DNA of 28,999 bases from a virus, in IMG/VR virus record IMGVR_UViG_3300031707_000126, positions 1 through 28,999 of that record; one strand, given 5' to 3'. Made by a program: the position numbers and the translations under genes. Below are positions 21,464 to 28,924 of the stretch, piece after piece; the first letter of the stretch is position 1, and each line of letters begins with the position of its first letter. The notes beneath the pieces are model-generated. The model had not been told where the DNA came from, ran no database searches, and saw only the letters and a program-made list of their open reading frames with translations.

Positions 21464-21802
21464 ATGAAGATAGTCATTATCGGATCAACCCAATACAAGG
21501 AAAAGTTTGAAATCCATAAGGTCACGTTAGAAGCCGATGGGCATGAGGTAAAAATCCCCGCCTTTGATTACCACCCCGAACTGGACGACCTTGGGGTATG
21601 TGTCCACAATCGTGATCTTATCAGATGGGCCGACGAGGTTCACTTGATTTGGGATAGACGTTCAACCGGAACCATCTTCGATTTCGGGATGGTTTTTATG
21701 GCCGAGAAAACCCTTAAAATAATTTATTTCGAACCCAAGACCTTTGAAGGCGTGATGAGAAAATATGAAGATTTCTCTTCTAACGGATGCTCCAAAATAT
21801 AA
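21464..21802 (+). CDS. Nucleoside 2-deoxyribosyltransferase-like protein
   Basis: Encodes 112 aa. The Rossmann-like MKIVIIGSTQYKEKF start, NRDLIRWADEVHLIWDRRSTGTIFDFGMVFMAEKTLKIIYF and the acidic D in RWADE fit the small deoxyribosyltransferase/ADP-ribose-binding superfamily, which exchanges or removes bases from nucleosides. The GTIFDFGMVFMAEK stretch corresponds to the family's Gx(S/T)xE-like region, but its catalytic Glu is not obvious (FDFG), so activity is uncertain. It overlaps the radical SAM gene by 38 nt, suggesting linked function in nucleotide modification. Confidence 0.6.
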   Translation: MKIVIIGSTQYKEKFEIHKVTLEADGHEVKIPAFDYHPELDDLGVCVHNRDLIRWADEVHLIWDRRSTGTIFDFGMVFMAEKTLKIIYFEPKTFEGVMRKYEDFSSNGCSKI

Positions 21803-22616
21803 TTTAGCCTTAATGAAACTCTCGGCTTGGCACAAAGAAAGGGGTGATCAGGTTTCCTTGAATCAACCCTTGTGGCCTGCCGATAAGCGATATGCTTCTG
21901 TCCTCTTCGATTGGAATGTCAAGAAATTTTTGGCAGATGAATATGGTGGACCAGGATATAATTTTGAACCTCTTGGCATTGACTGTAGGCCGGATTATTC
22001 TCTTTATGATTTAGATTTTTCACTCGGATACACTTACCGTTACTGTCCGAGAAAGTGTTCTTTTTGCGTAGTTGGTAAGATGGAAAAAGACCAATCCCAT
22101 AAATCTATTTGGGATTTTCATTTACCCCAATTCAAGAAAATTTGTCTCCTAAATAACAACACCTTTGCCGACCCACAATGGAAGGAAACTTTTCAAGAGA
22201 TTTGGGATGCTAAACTGACCATGATAGACGAAAACGGATATGATCTTAGACTAGTTGATGAGGAAAGGGCCGTGGCGTTGTCTGAGACAAAATGGGGAAC
22301 CAAACATATGCCTCATTTCTCGTGGGACAGGATGGGGGATGAATCGCCAATATTGCGAGGCTTTGGTGAAATCAATAGGGTTGGATTGCGTGGTTGTGAA
22401 ATTTACGTATTAGTTGGTTTCGATACAACTATAGAACAGGACATTTACCGTTGCCAAACAATACACGATCTTGGTCACGATCCGTATGTGATGGTTTATA
22501 AGAATAATCATCTTCTGAACGATTTTAGAACGATGATTTACTCACGATGTTATAGAAAGTCGGGCAGTATTGCAGAAACGTGGAAAACTTACTCAAGGAG
22601 TAACCCATGCCATTAA
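21765..22616 (+). CDS. Radical SAM protein
   Basis: Encodes 283 aa. The N-terminal 75 residues look like a B12-binding-like domain (ISLLTDAPKYNLALMKLSAW, ASVLFDWN). The radical SAM cluster motif is C94-x3-C98-x2-C101 in YCPRKCSFCVVG. The following segments KKICLLNNNTF and LRGCEIYVLVGFDT fit the rest of the TIM barrel. The iron-sulfur cluster would cleave SAM to start radical chemistry; the substrate is unknown, a nucleotide or tRNA base being most likely here. Phage-encoded members are uncommon. AAGGAGTAACCC at its 3' end serves the next gene. Confidence 0.85.
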   Translation: MKISLLTDAPKYNLALMKLSAWHKERGDQVSLNQPLWPADKRYASVLFDWNVKKFLADEYGGPGYNFEPLGIDCRPDYSLYDLDFSLGYTYRYCPRKCSFCVVGKMEKDQSHKSIWDFHLPQFKKICLLNNNTFADPQWKETFQEIWDAKLTMIDENGYDLRLVDEERAVALSETKWGTKHMPHFSWDRMGDESPILRGFGEINRVGLRGCEIYVLVGFDTTIEQDIYRCQTIHDLGHDPYVMVYKNNHLLNDFRTMIYSRCYRKSGSIAETWKTYSRSNPCH

Positions 22617-22876
22617 AGATTGAAGATCTTACCAAAGAAGAATTAATCAGTCTTTTGCATCGTGTGACTATTGACATTCCAGACAATCTTATTCGGCGCG
22701 TGCGACATGAAACTCTCTTGGCCCAGGTAAGAAGTCTGTCGGAAGAAGCACAACGGGAAATGAAAGAAAATACTGGCGATCCGTTCAAAATAGGACAATA
22801 CCTTGAGGCTTCGAAGAAATTTGATCGGGCCATGAAACTTTTACATGATCAGGCCAGTGAGATTTTAAAGGATTGA
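22607..22876 (+). CDS. Small helical protein upstream of terminase
   Basis: Encodes 89 aa, mainly helical (IEDLTKEELISLLHRVTIDIP; TLLAQVRSLSEEAQREMKEN; LEASKKFDRAMKLLHDQASEIL). AAGGAGTAACCC precedes the ATG. Its location directly before TerL, with an 8-nt gap, suggests a packaging or head-assembly role, possibly an alternative terminase small subunit. Confidence 0.6.
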   Translation: MPLKIEDLTKEELISLLHRVTIDIPDNLIRRVRHETLLAQVRSLSEEAQREMKENTGDPFKIGQYLEASKKFDRAMKLLHDQASEILKD

Positions 22877-22884
22877 ACAAATAA

Positions 22885-24789
22885 ATGCCTTACCGTGAGA
22901 TCGTTCCCAAAGACATGATGCCCTTTATGGCGACGATGATGAACTCGTTAAGTAGAGACTATTCGCTTACATTTGCTGAACGGGCGACCAAATATCTTCG
23001 ACACAATGGGCAACCGGTGCAGTTCAGGGGGTACGAATGGCAGATCGGTATTCTGAACGATTTTCACCCGAGACAAGCAATACCTAAACCTTCGCAGGTA
23101 GGAGCAACCCAGGTCATCCAATGGAAGGTTATGTTGTTCGCTGACCAATACGCCTTCATGCCCTTCTTCTATAAATCCGATGAAGGGGTAGAAATGGCGC
23201 ACTATCCGACCGTGATTTATACGTTGGAAAGTGACGACAAGGTTGGTGAATATTCGGCTGATAGACTTGGTGGTTTCTTTAGAGATAATCCGTACTTTGA
23301 CTCCTTGCTTTCCGAAGGTGAGGTTGACCAGGTTAGGTTAAAGAAGTTTGGCCGGACGGCTGTTTATTTTGGTGGTAGAAAAACTGTCTCATCTGTCACA
23401 ACTGTTCCGGGTGATATTGTGATCTGTGACGAATGGGACAGGACATTTGAGATTGATGTAGGTGAACAGATCCCTTCCAGACTCAGGCACTCTCCAATGT
23501 TTAGAAGTAAGACCTATCGGGGAATGATGATTAAATTTTCCAGTCCAGAGATGGAGAATTTCGGGGTTACAAAAGAATATGAGGAATTGTCTGACCAGCA
23601 CGAATTTATGGTGAAATGTTCGCATTGTTCCCATTGGCAAACCATGATTTACCCAGACTCAATTGCGAACTGGTATGAGAAGGGACAACCACCCTCTTCC
23701 GATCTTTATTACATATGTCTTGCCTGCCACCGTCCCCTTGATTGGAGTGTAATCGGGGGATGGAAGTCCAGCGAACCCAATGTCACCCATAACTGTGAAT
23801 GGGTGCCGAAACGAAAAGAATTTTATGAAACGGTCACCCGTTATGGTGAGGGTGTTAGGGGTTATCGCATTCCATGGGCGTATTCGAGACCCGTCCATGA
23901 GATCATGACAGAACGGGATGGAAATTCGGTTCGATACTTCCATCACCATGTTCTCGGCATTCCTTACGAGGACAAGAAGTCGGGTCTGAACTCCGCACTC
24001 TTTAAAACCTTTCCCGTCTGTGTATTTGGGTATGAACCTGGTTATACCTATATCGCCGGTATAGACCAGGGGGCTTACGTATGCGTATGGAGATACATTC
24101 CGAACTCTCGGGGCGATCTTGCACCGATCGGCAGATGGGAAATCGTTCATGTCGAATTTACGCCTGATGAGTTGGCCTTTAAGACTTTTCAAACCGTAGA
24201 TGGTCAAATCTCGGTAAGGGAAGGAAGAATCTCGCAAATCTTGAAGCAATTTCATTGTGAACTTGCTGTCTGTGATGCGGAACCATCTGGTAACGATGCA
24301 TCCAATCTTCAGAAGGATTTTCCTCGAACCGTCTTTGTTAACCACTCCACAAGGATGAATATTGACGATCCTTCTTTGGGGTTTAAATGGGTAGATGAGG
24401 AAAAGGATCCGGGTGGACAGTCAATCTTTGTCGGTAGGATCTCTGAGGATAAGACAGGAGCCTTTGATGCCTACTCCGACTTTCTTTATCAAGGATATCT
24501 GGCGATGCCTCAACAGGAAGCGGAGGAAGTGATCGGCAAGATGATTAGTCATCACCTCAACCTGAAACGGACGATCAGGGAAGAAAAACAAACGGTAGGC
24601 AAGACCAGATCGACGAGAAAGGTTCAGTATGAAACCATTTGGTATTCAGTGGGGCCGGATCATTATGCCCACGCTAATAAGTTTGCATTTCAGGCGGCAA
24701 GTTTAATGTGGCGACTTGGAAGGATGAACTATACGTCCCTGGTGACGGACACAAAAATCAGTGGCGTGAAATGGCCGGAAAGGAAATAA
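22885..24789 (+). CDS. terL: Phage terminase large subunit (GpA family)
   Basis: Encodes 634 aa, full length for GpA-type TerL. The ATPase domain has the Walker A-like K68-P-S-Q-V-G-A-T75 and Walker B with DE at 182-183 in GDIVICDEWDRT. A zinc site C245, C248, C278, C281 sits between the domains, a feature of GpA relatives. The nuclease domain begins with YIAGIDQG (D394) and contains CDAEPSGND (D464). It drives packaging of DNA into procapsids and cuts concatemers. The gene is not truncated. No portal gene follows within the window. Confidence 0.95.
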   Translation: MPYREIVPKDMMPFMATMMNSLSRDYSLTFAERATKYLRHNGQPVQFRGYEWQIGILNDFHPRQAIPKPSQVGATQVIQWKVMLFADQYAFMPFFYKSDEGVEMAHYPTVIYTLESDDKVGEYSADRLGGFFRDNPYFDSLLSEGEVDQVRLKKFGRTAVYFGGRKTVSSVTTVPGDIVICDEWDRTFEIDVGEQIPSRLRHSPMFRSKTYRGMMIKFSSPEMENFGVTKEYEELSDQHEFMVKCSHCSHWQTMIYPDSIANWYEKGQPPSSDLYYICLACHRPLDWSVIGGWKSSEPNVTHNCEWVPKRKEFYETVTRYGEGVRGYRIPWAYSRPVHEIMTERDGNSVRYFHHHVLGIPYEDKKSGLNSALFKTFPVCVFGYEPGYTYIAGIDQGAYVCVWRYIPNSRGDLAPIGRWEIVHVEFTPDELAFKTFQTVDGQISVREGRISQILKQFHCELAVCDAEPSGNDASNLQKDFPRTVFVNHSTRMNIDDPSLGFKWVDEEKDPGGQSIFVGRISEDKTGAFDAYSDFLYQGYLAMPQQEAEEVIGKMISHHLNLKRTIREEKQTVGKTRSTRKVQYETIWYSVGPDHYAHANKFAFQAASLMWRLGRMNYTSLVTDTKISGVKWPERK

Positions 24790-24801
24790 GGGAGAATCGG
24801 T

Positions 24802-24969
24802 ATGGCGATCAAATACGTGGGCGGTAAGATCAAACGGATTCATTCTCGTTCCATAAAACGATACAAAAAGATTAAGGAGAAGAGAATTATCGAACCCGTA
24901 CCCAAAGTCAATGTCTGGCATAAACTGAACGTAGGATTAAAAAGACTCATGTGCCTAAAAGTAGATTAA
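24802..24969 (+). CDS. Small highly basic protein (55 aa)
   Basis: Encodes 55 aa with AAGGGAG before the ATG, 12 nt after TerL. It is dominated by Lys/Arg (GGKIKRIHSRSIKRYKKIKEKRI) and ends LKRLMCLKVD. It could bind DNA or RNA during packaging. Not recognised. Confidence 0.6.
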   Translation: MAIKYVGGKIKRIHSRSIKRYKKIKEKRIIEPVPKVNVWHKLNVGLKRLMCLKVD

Positions 24970-24982
24970 GGGAGGTAGTTAG

Positions 24983-25246
24983 ATGCAGTTCTCCATTATC
25001 GGTTCTATGGTGGTTGGCAATAAGGTTGGCGATACAGTTGGAGGTAAACAGGTTGTCTTAAAGAAAGAAGTCGTTAAGGCTTCGAATATTATTGAAGTTT
25101 GTCGTCATCTTATCTATCTTGGGAAAGGATATCGGGGGGTGACGCACCTGGAGGTCAAACCCGTGGAGGAGAAGAAAGAAGGATGCCCTACAAAAACCCA
25201 GAAGACAGACGGCGACGGCAACGAGAGCGCAGACAAGAACACATAG
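24983..25246 (+). CDS. Hypothetical protein (87 aa)
   Basis: GGGAGG lies upstream of the ATG. The N-terminal part is beta-rich (FSIIGSMVVGNKVGDTVGGKQVVLKKEVV), with IIEVCRHLIYLGKGYRGVTHLEV; the tail is low-complexity and polar. The C-terminus overlaps the next gene by 64 nt. Not recognised. Confidence 0.55.
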   Translation: MQFSIIGSMVVGNKVGDTVGGKQVVLKKEVVKASNIIEVCRHLIYLGKGYRGVTHLEVKPVEEKKEGCPTKTQKTDGDGNESADKNT

Positions 25247-25626
25247 GGAGTGGATTGTGTCGAAATTGTGGCAATATCGCATCGTGGGGGCAACATTGCG
25301 AAAAGCATCAACGGGAGAATCGTACTAACGGATTAAGGACTTATGCAAAACATAAGATGGGCTTTTGTTGTGTCAGTTGCGGAAAACCCCACGGGAAATT
25401 GGGACATTATGCCATTGGTCAAGAATGTTTGGAAAAACGACGCAAACGCAGAAGGGAAAAAAGAAACAGGTGGAGGCGGGAAGGTCTTTGTGTCGTATGT
25501 GGCCATCCATTGAACACTGAACGAGATGGATATTTTAACAAATGTAGTGTCTGTAGGACATACTGTAACAGTAGCACTATAACACGGAGGGAATATGGAT
25601 ATTCTCGATTTTGCCGTACCAGCTAA
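25183..25626 (+). CDS. Multi-zinc-ribbon protein with HNH-like N-terminus
   Basis: Encodes 147 aa; the ATG at 25183 is preceded by GAAGAAAGAAGG. The start MPYKNPEDRRRRQRERRQEH resembles the beginning of phage HNH or homing-associated proteins. Three zinc units follow: CRNCGN...HCEKH, CCVSCGK...QECLEK, and CVVCGHPL...KCSVC (residues about 24-129), separated by arginine-rich helices. No HNH catalytic triad is visible. It is likely a nucleic-acid-binding protein and overlaps the metallophosphoesterase gene by 32 nt. Confidence 0.65.
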   Translation: MPYKNPEDRRRRQRERRQEHIGSGLCRNCGNIASWGQHCEKHQRENRTNGLRTYAKHKMGFCCVSCGKPHGKLGHYAIGQECLEKRRKRRREKRNRWRREGLCVVCGHPLNTERDGYFNKCSVCRTYCNSSTITRREYGYSRFCRTS

Positions 25627-26437
25627 TTATGAGTTGATTCTTTTCGGAGACAATCAGGAGGGCAATATCCTATCGTACAAAAAAGGATATCAGCAGGCCA
25701 TCCAGTATATATTGGATGCCAAGAACCGTTTCGCTCTCCACATGGGAGATGAGATGGAGGCATTTTGGATCAGCGATCCACGATACGATCCCGCCATCTT
25801 ACAAACAGACCCTCTTTCACAACAAAAAACGGTGGTTAAGGATCTTGCTCCGTTGGCTAAGGCTAAACGGCTTATCACCATTCTTCGCGGCAATCATACC
25901 GATAAACTATATCCGATGATTGGTGATATTACTAAGAATACTTGCGAGGATAAACTTCATATTCCCTATGGTGGCTGGTCGTGTGTGGTGAAACTTAATG
26001 ATAAAAATGGCTTACAATTCAAGGGTTACTTCACCCATGGAAGAAAGTTGATTCGGTCGGTTGCAGATGACCCTATTAGAAATTTAGCCAATCTGCAACT
26101 TCAATTAAAACAGCACTTGAAGTACAAATTCGGGGATGCCCTCTTGATGGCCAAGGCGCATACCCATCGTCTGATTGTGTCTGATCCGAGATCGCAATTA
26201 TACCTTACGACCGAACCAGGGGAAGGCATTAAGGAAAAATACACCCACTTCAGGACAACGGGGTATATCCATCCCGACCATCGCTGGTACTGCAACACTG
26301 GTTCATTCTTAAAGACCTTCGGAGAAAACGTTACCAGTTATTCAGAAAAGTATGAATATGATCCTGTCGAATTGGGCTATATTGTCGTGGAAGTCCGTGA
26401 CCGACTGATAATTAATGTACGCAAGGTAGTGGTCTAA
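25595..26437 (+). CDS. Calcineurin-like metallophosphoesterase
   Basis: Encodes 280 aa, a single-domain MPP protein. Metal ligands can be followed in order: D19 in FGDNQEG, D52 in MGDE, N100-H101 in RGNHT, H148 in FTHG and H189/H191 in AHTHR. The first site has D-N-Q instead of D-x-H, as seen in several phage members. The reaction is phosphomonoester or diester hydrolysis with two metals. Candidate substrates include nucleotide, RNA 2',3'-cyclic ends or DNA. AACACGGAGGG lies before the ATG. Confidence 0.85.
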   Translation: MDILDFAVPANYELILFGDNQEGNILSYKKGYQQAIQYILDAKNRFALHMGDEMEAFWISDPRYDPAILQTDPLSQQKTVVKDLAPLAKAKRLITILRGNHTDKLYPMIGDITKNTCEDKLHIPYGGWSCVVKLNDKNGLQFKGYFTHGRKLIRSVADDPIRNLANLQLQLKQHLKYKFGDALLMAKAHTHRLIVSDPRSQLYLTTEPGEGIKEKYTHFRTTGYIHPDHRWYCNTGSFLKTFGENVTSYSEKYEYDPVELGYIVVEVRDRLIINVRKVVV

Positions 26438-26662
26438 TGCAAAAAATTTCCCATCACGATAAAAAACGAAAGTGATATCACCAAGTCTCTGCTTGAAGAC
26501 CTGATTACTTGGCATGTTTTTGATTTGGTAAAGGCAGAGGGTAAATTTCTACGTGCCGAATATGCCTTTGGTGGTGATGTTATGGTGACTATTCATAAGG
26601 GTAATTTAGCCCCGTCAGACATAACTCGTCTGGAATTTCAAAAAAAAGCAAGTTCGAATTAA
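26437..26662 (+). pseudogene. Small ORF with apparent +1 frameshift in an A6 run
   Basis: The ATG at 26437, overlapping the previous stop, reads only 12 codons before a stop. In the +1 frame an ORF of about 70 codons follows: ITIKNESDITKSLLEDLITWHVFDLVKAEG, ending EFQKKASSN. Removing one A from the run at 26441-26446 joins the ATG to it. There is no other start in that frame. This is either a sequencing error in a homopolymer, a mutation, or a programmed frameshift. Confidence 0.55.
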
Positions 26663-26687
26663 GAAAATACCGGGGGAATAGGCGGTA

Positions 26688-26978
26688 ATGACAACGATTC
26701 CTAAATTTCAAGTAGGTACGAAGGTAATGGGATTTCAGTGGACCCCGTTCAACGGAGTAGTTCGGGAGAGCGAGGCAATACCGGACCGTGAAGCATTTTT
26801 GTGTCACATAGTCGATGATGGCAATGGAAACGAATATTTTATACCAGAAAGCCAACTGTCGGTCTTTAATGTCGATATTTATACTTCTGCCTGCGTATGG
26901 TGGAATGAATGTCTCAGGATGAGGATTCGTGCCGAGCGAATATTACAAGACACGGTTGAGATGTTGAGGCCAAAATGA
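26688..26978 (+). CDS. Hypothetical protein (96 aa)
   Basis: A beta-rich N-terminus (KFQVGTKVMGFQWTPFNGVVRES, CHIVDDGNGNEYFIPESQL) suggests an SH3-like or KOW-like fold; the C-terminus is helical with CVWWNECLRMRIRAERIL. It shares its stop with the next start (ATGA), so it is coupled to the downstream gene. Not recognised. Confidence 0.6.
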   Translation: MTTIPKFQVGTKVMGFQWTPFNGVVRESEAIPDREAFLCHIVDDGNGNEYFIPESQLSVFNVDIYTSACVWWNECLRMRIRAERILQDTVEMLRPK

Positions 26979-27148
26979 GAATTGAAAAGTTTAGAAAAGT
27001 TAAAACGATGGATGTACCGGATTGGAGGTCTGCGAAGGAAGTGGTGGCTGAACCTGCGGTGATGTCCACCCTTCTTTTAGAAGATTTCCCCTTACAGGTT
27101 GGAGATAAGGTTATTTTCGATTTAAGGATTTTGGTTGAACGGAAATGA
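26975..27148 (+). CDS. Small hypothetical protein (57 aa)
   Basis: Begins within the previous stop codon (ATGA) and ends within the next start (ATGA). It has a basic beginning (RIEKFRKVKTMDVPDW) and LLEDFPLQVGDKVIFDLRILVERK. No family recognised; the coupling at both ends supports that it is translated. Confidence 0.6.
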   Translation: MRIEKFRKVKTMDVPDWRSAKEVVAEPAVMSTLLLEDFPLQVGDKVIFDLRILVERK

Positions 27149-27321
27149 CAAGGATAACCGGGCATCTCGGTCCTAAAGAGATAAAAGAAATAAGAGTTTA
27201 TTGGGTAAAGAAATTTGATGCCAAATGTCCTTATTGCGGGGCTTCGATTAAGAAATTTGGAAACCAAATAAAAGACGACTTATTCCATTGTCGGAAGTGT
27301 AGAAAGTATCACACCCTGTAG
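27145..27321 (+). CDS. Zinc-ribbon protein (58 aa)
   Basis: Encodes 58 aa with two Cys pairs, CPYCG and CRKC, separated by about 18 residues, a compact zinc ribbon. The stop codon lies inside the first hairpin of the structured RNA that follows. It may bind that RNA or DNA, but this is only a guess from position. Confidence 0.65.
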   Translation: MTRITGHLGPKEIKEIRVYWVKKFDAKCPYCGASIKKFGNQIKDDLFHCRKCRKYHTL

Positions 27322-27500
27322 GACAGGGGCGGGTGGTCTCTCTTAGGAGAGCGGGGGGTTTTCGGAGAACCGAGGGAGCGGAGGGAAAAAGGCCAATGCA
27401 TCGAGGGTATTCGATGCGTCCAAAAGGAATACTATCCGAATGGCAAGTAAGCGAACCTGGACATTGGCCGATTAGTTGATGGGACCCTCCGGCCACCTGC
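27314..27500 (+). ncRNA. Highly structured RNA; candidate HEARO/omega-RNA-like element
   Basis: No ORF spans this region and the bases form nested perfect helices. In order: hairpin CCCTGT/ACAGGG (27314-27328); long-range stem GCGGGTGG (27329-27336) with CCACCTGC (27493-27500); hairpin CTCTC/GAGAG (27338-27351); hairpin GGTT/AACC (27357-27371); stem CGGAGGG (27379-27385) with CCCTCCG (27485-27491); stem GGCCAATG (27391-27398) with CATTGGCC (27462-27469) holding hairpin CATCGA/TCGATG (27399-27416). The nested architecture, size and the AGTTGATGG near the 3' end recall HEARO (the guide RNA of IscB), as far as I remember it. No iscB follows; an M14-type peptidase does. HEARO identity is inference; strong structure is seen directly. 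Confidence 0.75.
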
Positions 27501-27524
27501 TCATAATTCAAGGATTTAAATAAG

Positions 27525-28298
27525 ATGAAATCCGTTAATATTTTCTATAAACGACTCTTTACGGTAGCATCCAACAAGAAACTTTGGTTACGGGTGTTGG
27601 GGGAAGTGGGGAATTATCCAATATGGTTTCTATCAAATCAGCATGGATATAGAGCAAAATCTCCCCGATTATTAATGGTGGCTGGTATGCATGGTGAAGA
27701 GATAGCTGGCCCGCTATCTATTATAAAATGGCTGGAGGAATTTGATCCACAACTATTTTATTCGTTTAATCTTTCTTTCATCCCTATTATTAATCCGGTG
27801 GCGTATCAATTGGGTCGAAGATACAATTTAAAAAACGAGAAGTCAAATTGCGGTTTTTATAACACCAAGGCTTCGGGAGATAAACCGTCAGAAGAGGGTA
27901 TCATACTTCTTAAAAACCTACCCCTACTAAAAGCATGTTCCCGCGATGGATTTTTATCGTTACATGAGGATATTACCTCATCGAAATATTATGTTTACAC
28001 TTTTGAAAGAACAGATGCTCCGGGTCGTTTTACAAATGAAATGCGGAATACGTTGGCTGGATTTTTCACCGACCCCTTAGATAATGAGTTGGTAACGGTA
28101 GATGCTCTCGGCGGACACGGGGTTATGGTAAACAATGGTATTGTATATAAATTAGAAGATGGAAGTTTGGAACATTGGTTATTCACCGAGGGAACTGTCC
28201 GTGTAGCCGTGACTGAGACACCTGGTAAGTTTAAACTTAACGAAAGAGTGAAGGCTTCGATGGCATTGATCGGGAAGTTTATCGAGTTATGTCTATGA
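27525..28298 (+). CDS. M14-like zinc metallopeptidase / deacylase
   Basis: Encodes 257 aa. The zinc site is H56-x-x-E59 in GMHGEE and H147 in SLHED; the catalytic glutamate would be in AVTETPGKF near the C-terminus. NPVAYQLGRRYN in the middle matches the substrate-binding Arg-containing segment of succinylglutamate desuccinylase/aspartoacylase-like M14 enzymes. The substrate could be a murein peptide (MpaA-like) or an acylated small molecule; no signal peptide is present. It starts 24 nt after the structured RNA and overlaps the next gene by 10 nt. Confidence 0.75.
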   Translation: MKSVNIFYKRLFTVASNKKLWLRVLGEVGNYPIWFLSNQHGYRAKSPRLLMVAGMHGEEIAGPLSIIKWLEEFDPQLFYSFNLSFIPIINPVAYQLGRRYNLKNEKSNCGFYNTKASGDKPSEEGIILLKNLPLLKACSRDGFLSLHEDITSSKYYVYTFERTDAPGRFTNEMRNTLAGFFTDPLDNELVTVDALGGHGVMVNNGIVYKLEDGSLEHWLFTEGTVRVAVTETPGKFKLNERVKASMALIGKFIELCL

Positions 28299-28564
28299 AT
28301 AGAGATCCTACAAAAGAAGAACTTAAAAAAATTGAGAAATGGTCCGCAAAAGACTGCTCTGGCCTGATGGATTTTATTCATGGCATCTGGGAATATGCCG
28401 ACTGCGGTTACTGGGTCCAGAAGGACAAGATATATAATATTTCAACCGGAGGATGGAGCGGTAACGAAGACATTATGGGGGCATTGGAAAGGAATTGGAT
28501 GTTTTGGATACTATGTTGGCAAGAATCGAGGCGAGGGGGTCATTATATTTTTCATGTCAAATAA
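28289..28564 (+). CDS. Hypothetical protein, cassette-type, upstream of an attC-like site
   Basis: Encodes 91 aa. The motif STGGWSGNEDIMGAL followed by MFWILCWQESRRGGHYIF is a compact conserved core of a family of hypothetical proteins that I recall from mobile gene cassettes. The stop codon TAA lies at 28562-28564, inside the first attC-like half site. Family function unknown. It overlaps the peptidase gene by 10 nt, so it is joined to the phage operon. Confidence 0.65.
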   Translation: MSMNRDPTKEELKKIEKWSAKDCSGLMDFIHGIWEYADCGYWVQKDKIYNISTGGWSGNEDIMGALERNWMFWILCWQESRRGGHYIFHVK

Positions 28565-28640
28565 CGCCAAGGGTGAGGCGGCGAGAATATAACGCAAAGG
28601 TCAGCGGCGCTCCTGGGCGTCCGCTGGAGTGATTTTTTAT
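28561..28640. other. attC-like site (attC1) preceded by a left-half remnant
   Basis: Two related left halves lie in tandem: ATAACGCCAAGGGTGAGGCG (28561-28580) and ATAACGCAAAGGTCAGCGG (28589-28607). The second continues as an imperfect hairpin, CAGCGGCG ... CGTCCGCTG, with one unpaired T in the right arm. The right end GATTTTTTAT lacks the GTT core seen in attC2, so the site may be inactive. Its place at the stop codon is that of integron cassettes. Confidence 0.6.
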
Positions 28641-28656
28641 CTTTTTAGGAGGCTCC

Positions 28657-28845
28657 ATGAGATACATTTGGGAAATTGGGAAGAATCGACGGGTAATGCA
28701 CATCCAGAAATTTCCCCCAACTGGCGAAACAATGCCCATAATAGCTCTCTGTAAAATTGGACATAGATTCAATCGCTCAATCAATGCTCCTTGGGCATTA
28801 GGGCGAAAGATCTGCAAACGATGTGAGAAAATTGTTTACACATAA
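28657..28845 (+). CDS. Small cassette-type hypothetical protein
   Basis: Encodes 62 aa with TAGGAGG before the ATG. It has CKIGHRFNRSINAPWALGRKICKRCEKIVYT: one early Cys and a final C-x2-C that may bind zinc; NRSINAPWALGRKIC is a conserved-looking core that I associate with cassette-borne hypothetical proteins. The stop codon TAA at 28843-28845 begins the attC2 site. Flanked by attC1 and attC2, it forms a compact cassette-sized unit. Function unknown. Confidence 0.6.
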   Translation: MRYIWEIGKNRRVMHIQKFPPTGETMPIIALCKIGHRFNRSINAPWALGRKICKRCEKIVYT

Positions 28846-28899
28846 CGACTGAGTTAAGCGGCGGTGCTTTGACCGTCCGTCTTGAACGATTGGTTATAT
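28841..28899. other. attC-like site (attC2), integron recombination site
   Basis: ATAAC (28842-28846) pairs with GTTAT (28893-28897) as the outer core, matching RYYYAAC/GTTRRRY at six of seven positions each. Inside, GTTAAGCGGCGG pairs with CCGTCCGTCTTGAAC, leaving T76, T80 and G84 (28876, 28880, 28884) unpaired; loop TGCTTTGA. The parts TAACG-CTGAGTTAAGC and CTTGAACGA-TTG-TTA match, as I remember it, the reverse complement of the aadA-type attC. Orientation by the unpaired bases is therefore opposite to the flanking genes. Confidence 0.7.
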
Positions 28900-28924
28900 T
28901 CCCGCCGACGGGGGTTGACTTTTT

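Noticed and set aside
23659-24345. 228-aa minus-strand ORF inside the terminase gene
   Set aside because: It is opposite to a conserved, motif-complete TerL and has no supporting start signal.
27329-27500. Group I intron, RNase P, tmRNA or tRNA as identity of the structured RNA
   Set aside because: I could not find the group I P7/P3 core, the tmRNA tag or tRNA-like ends, or the RNase P conserved blocks.
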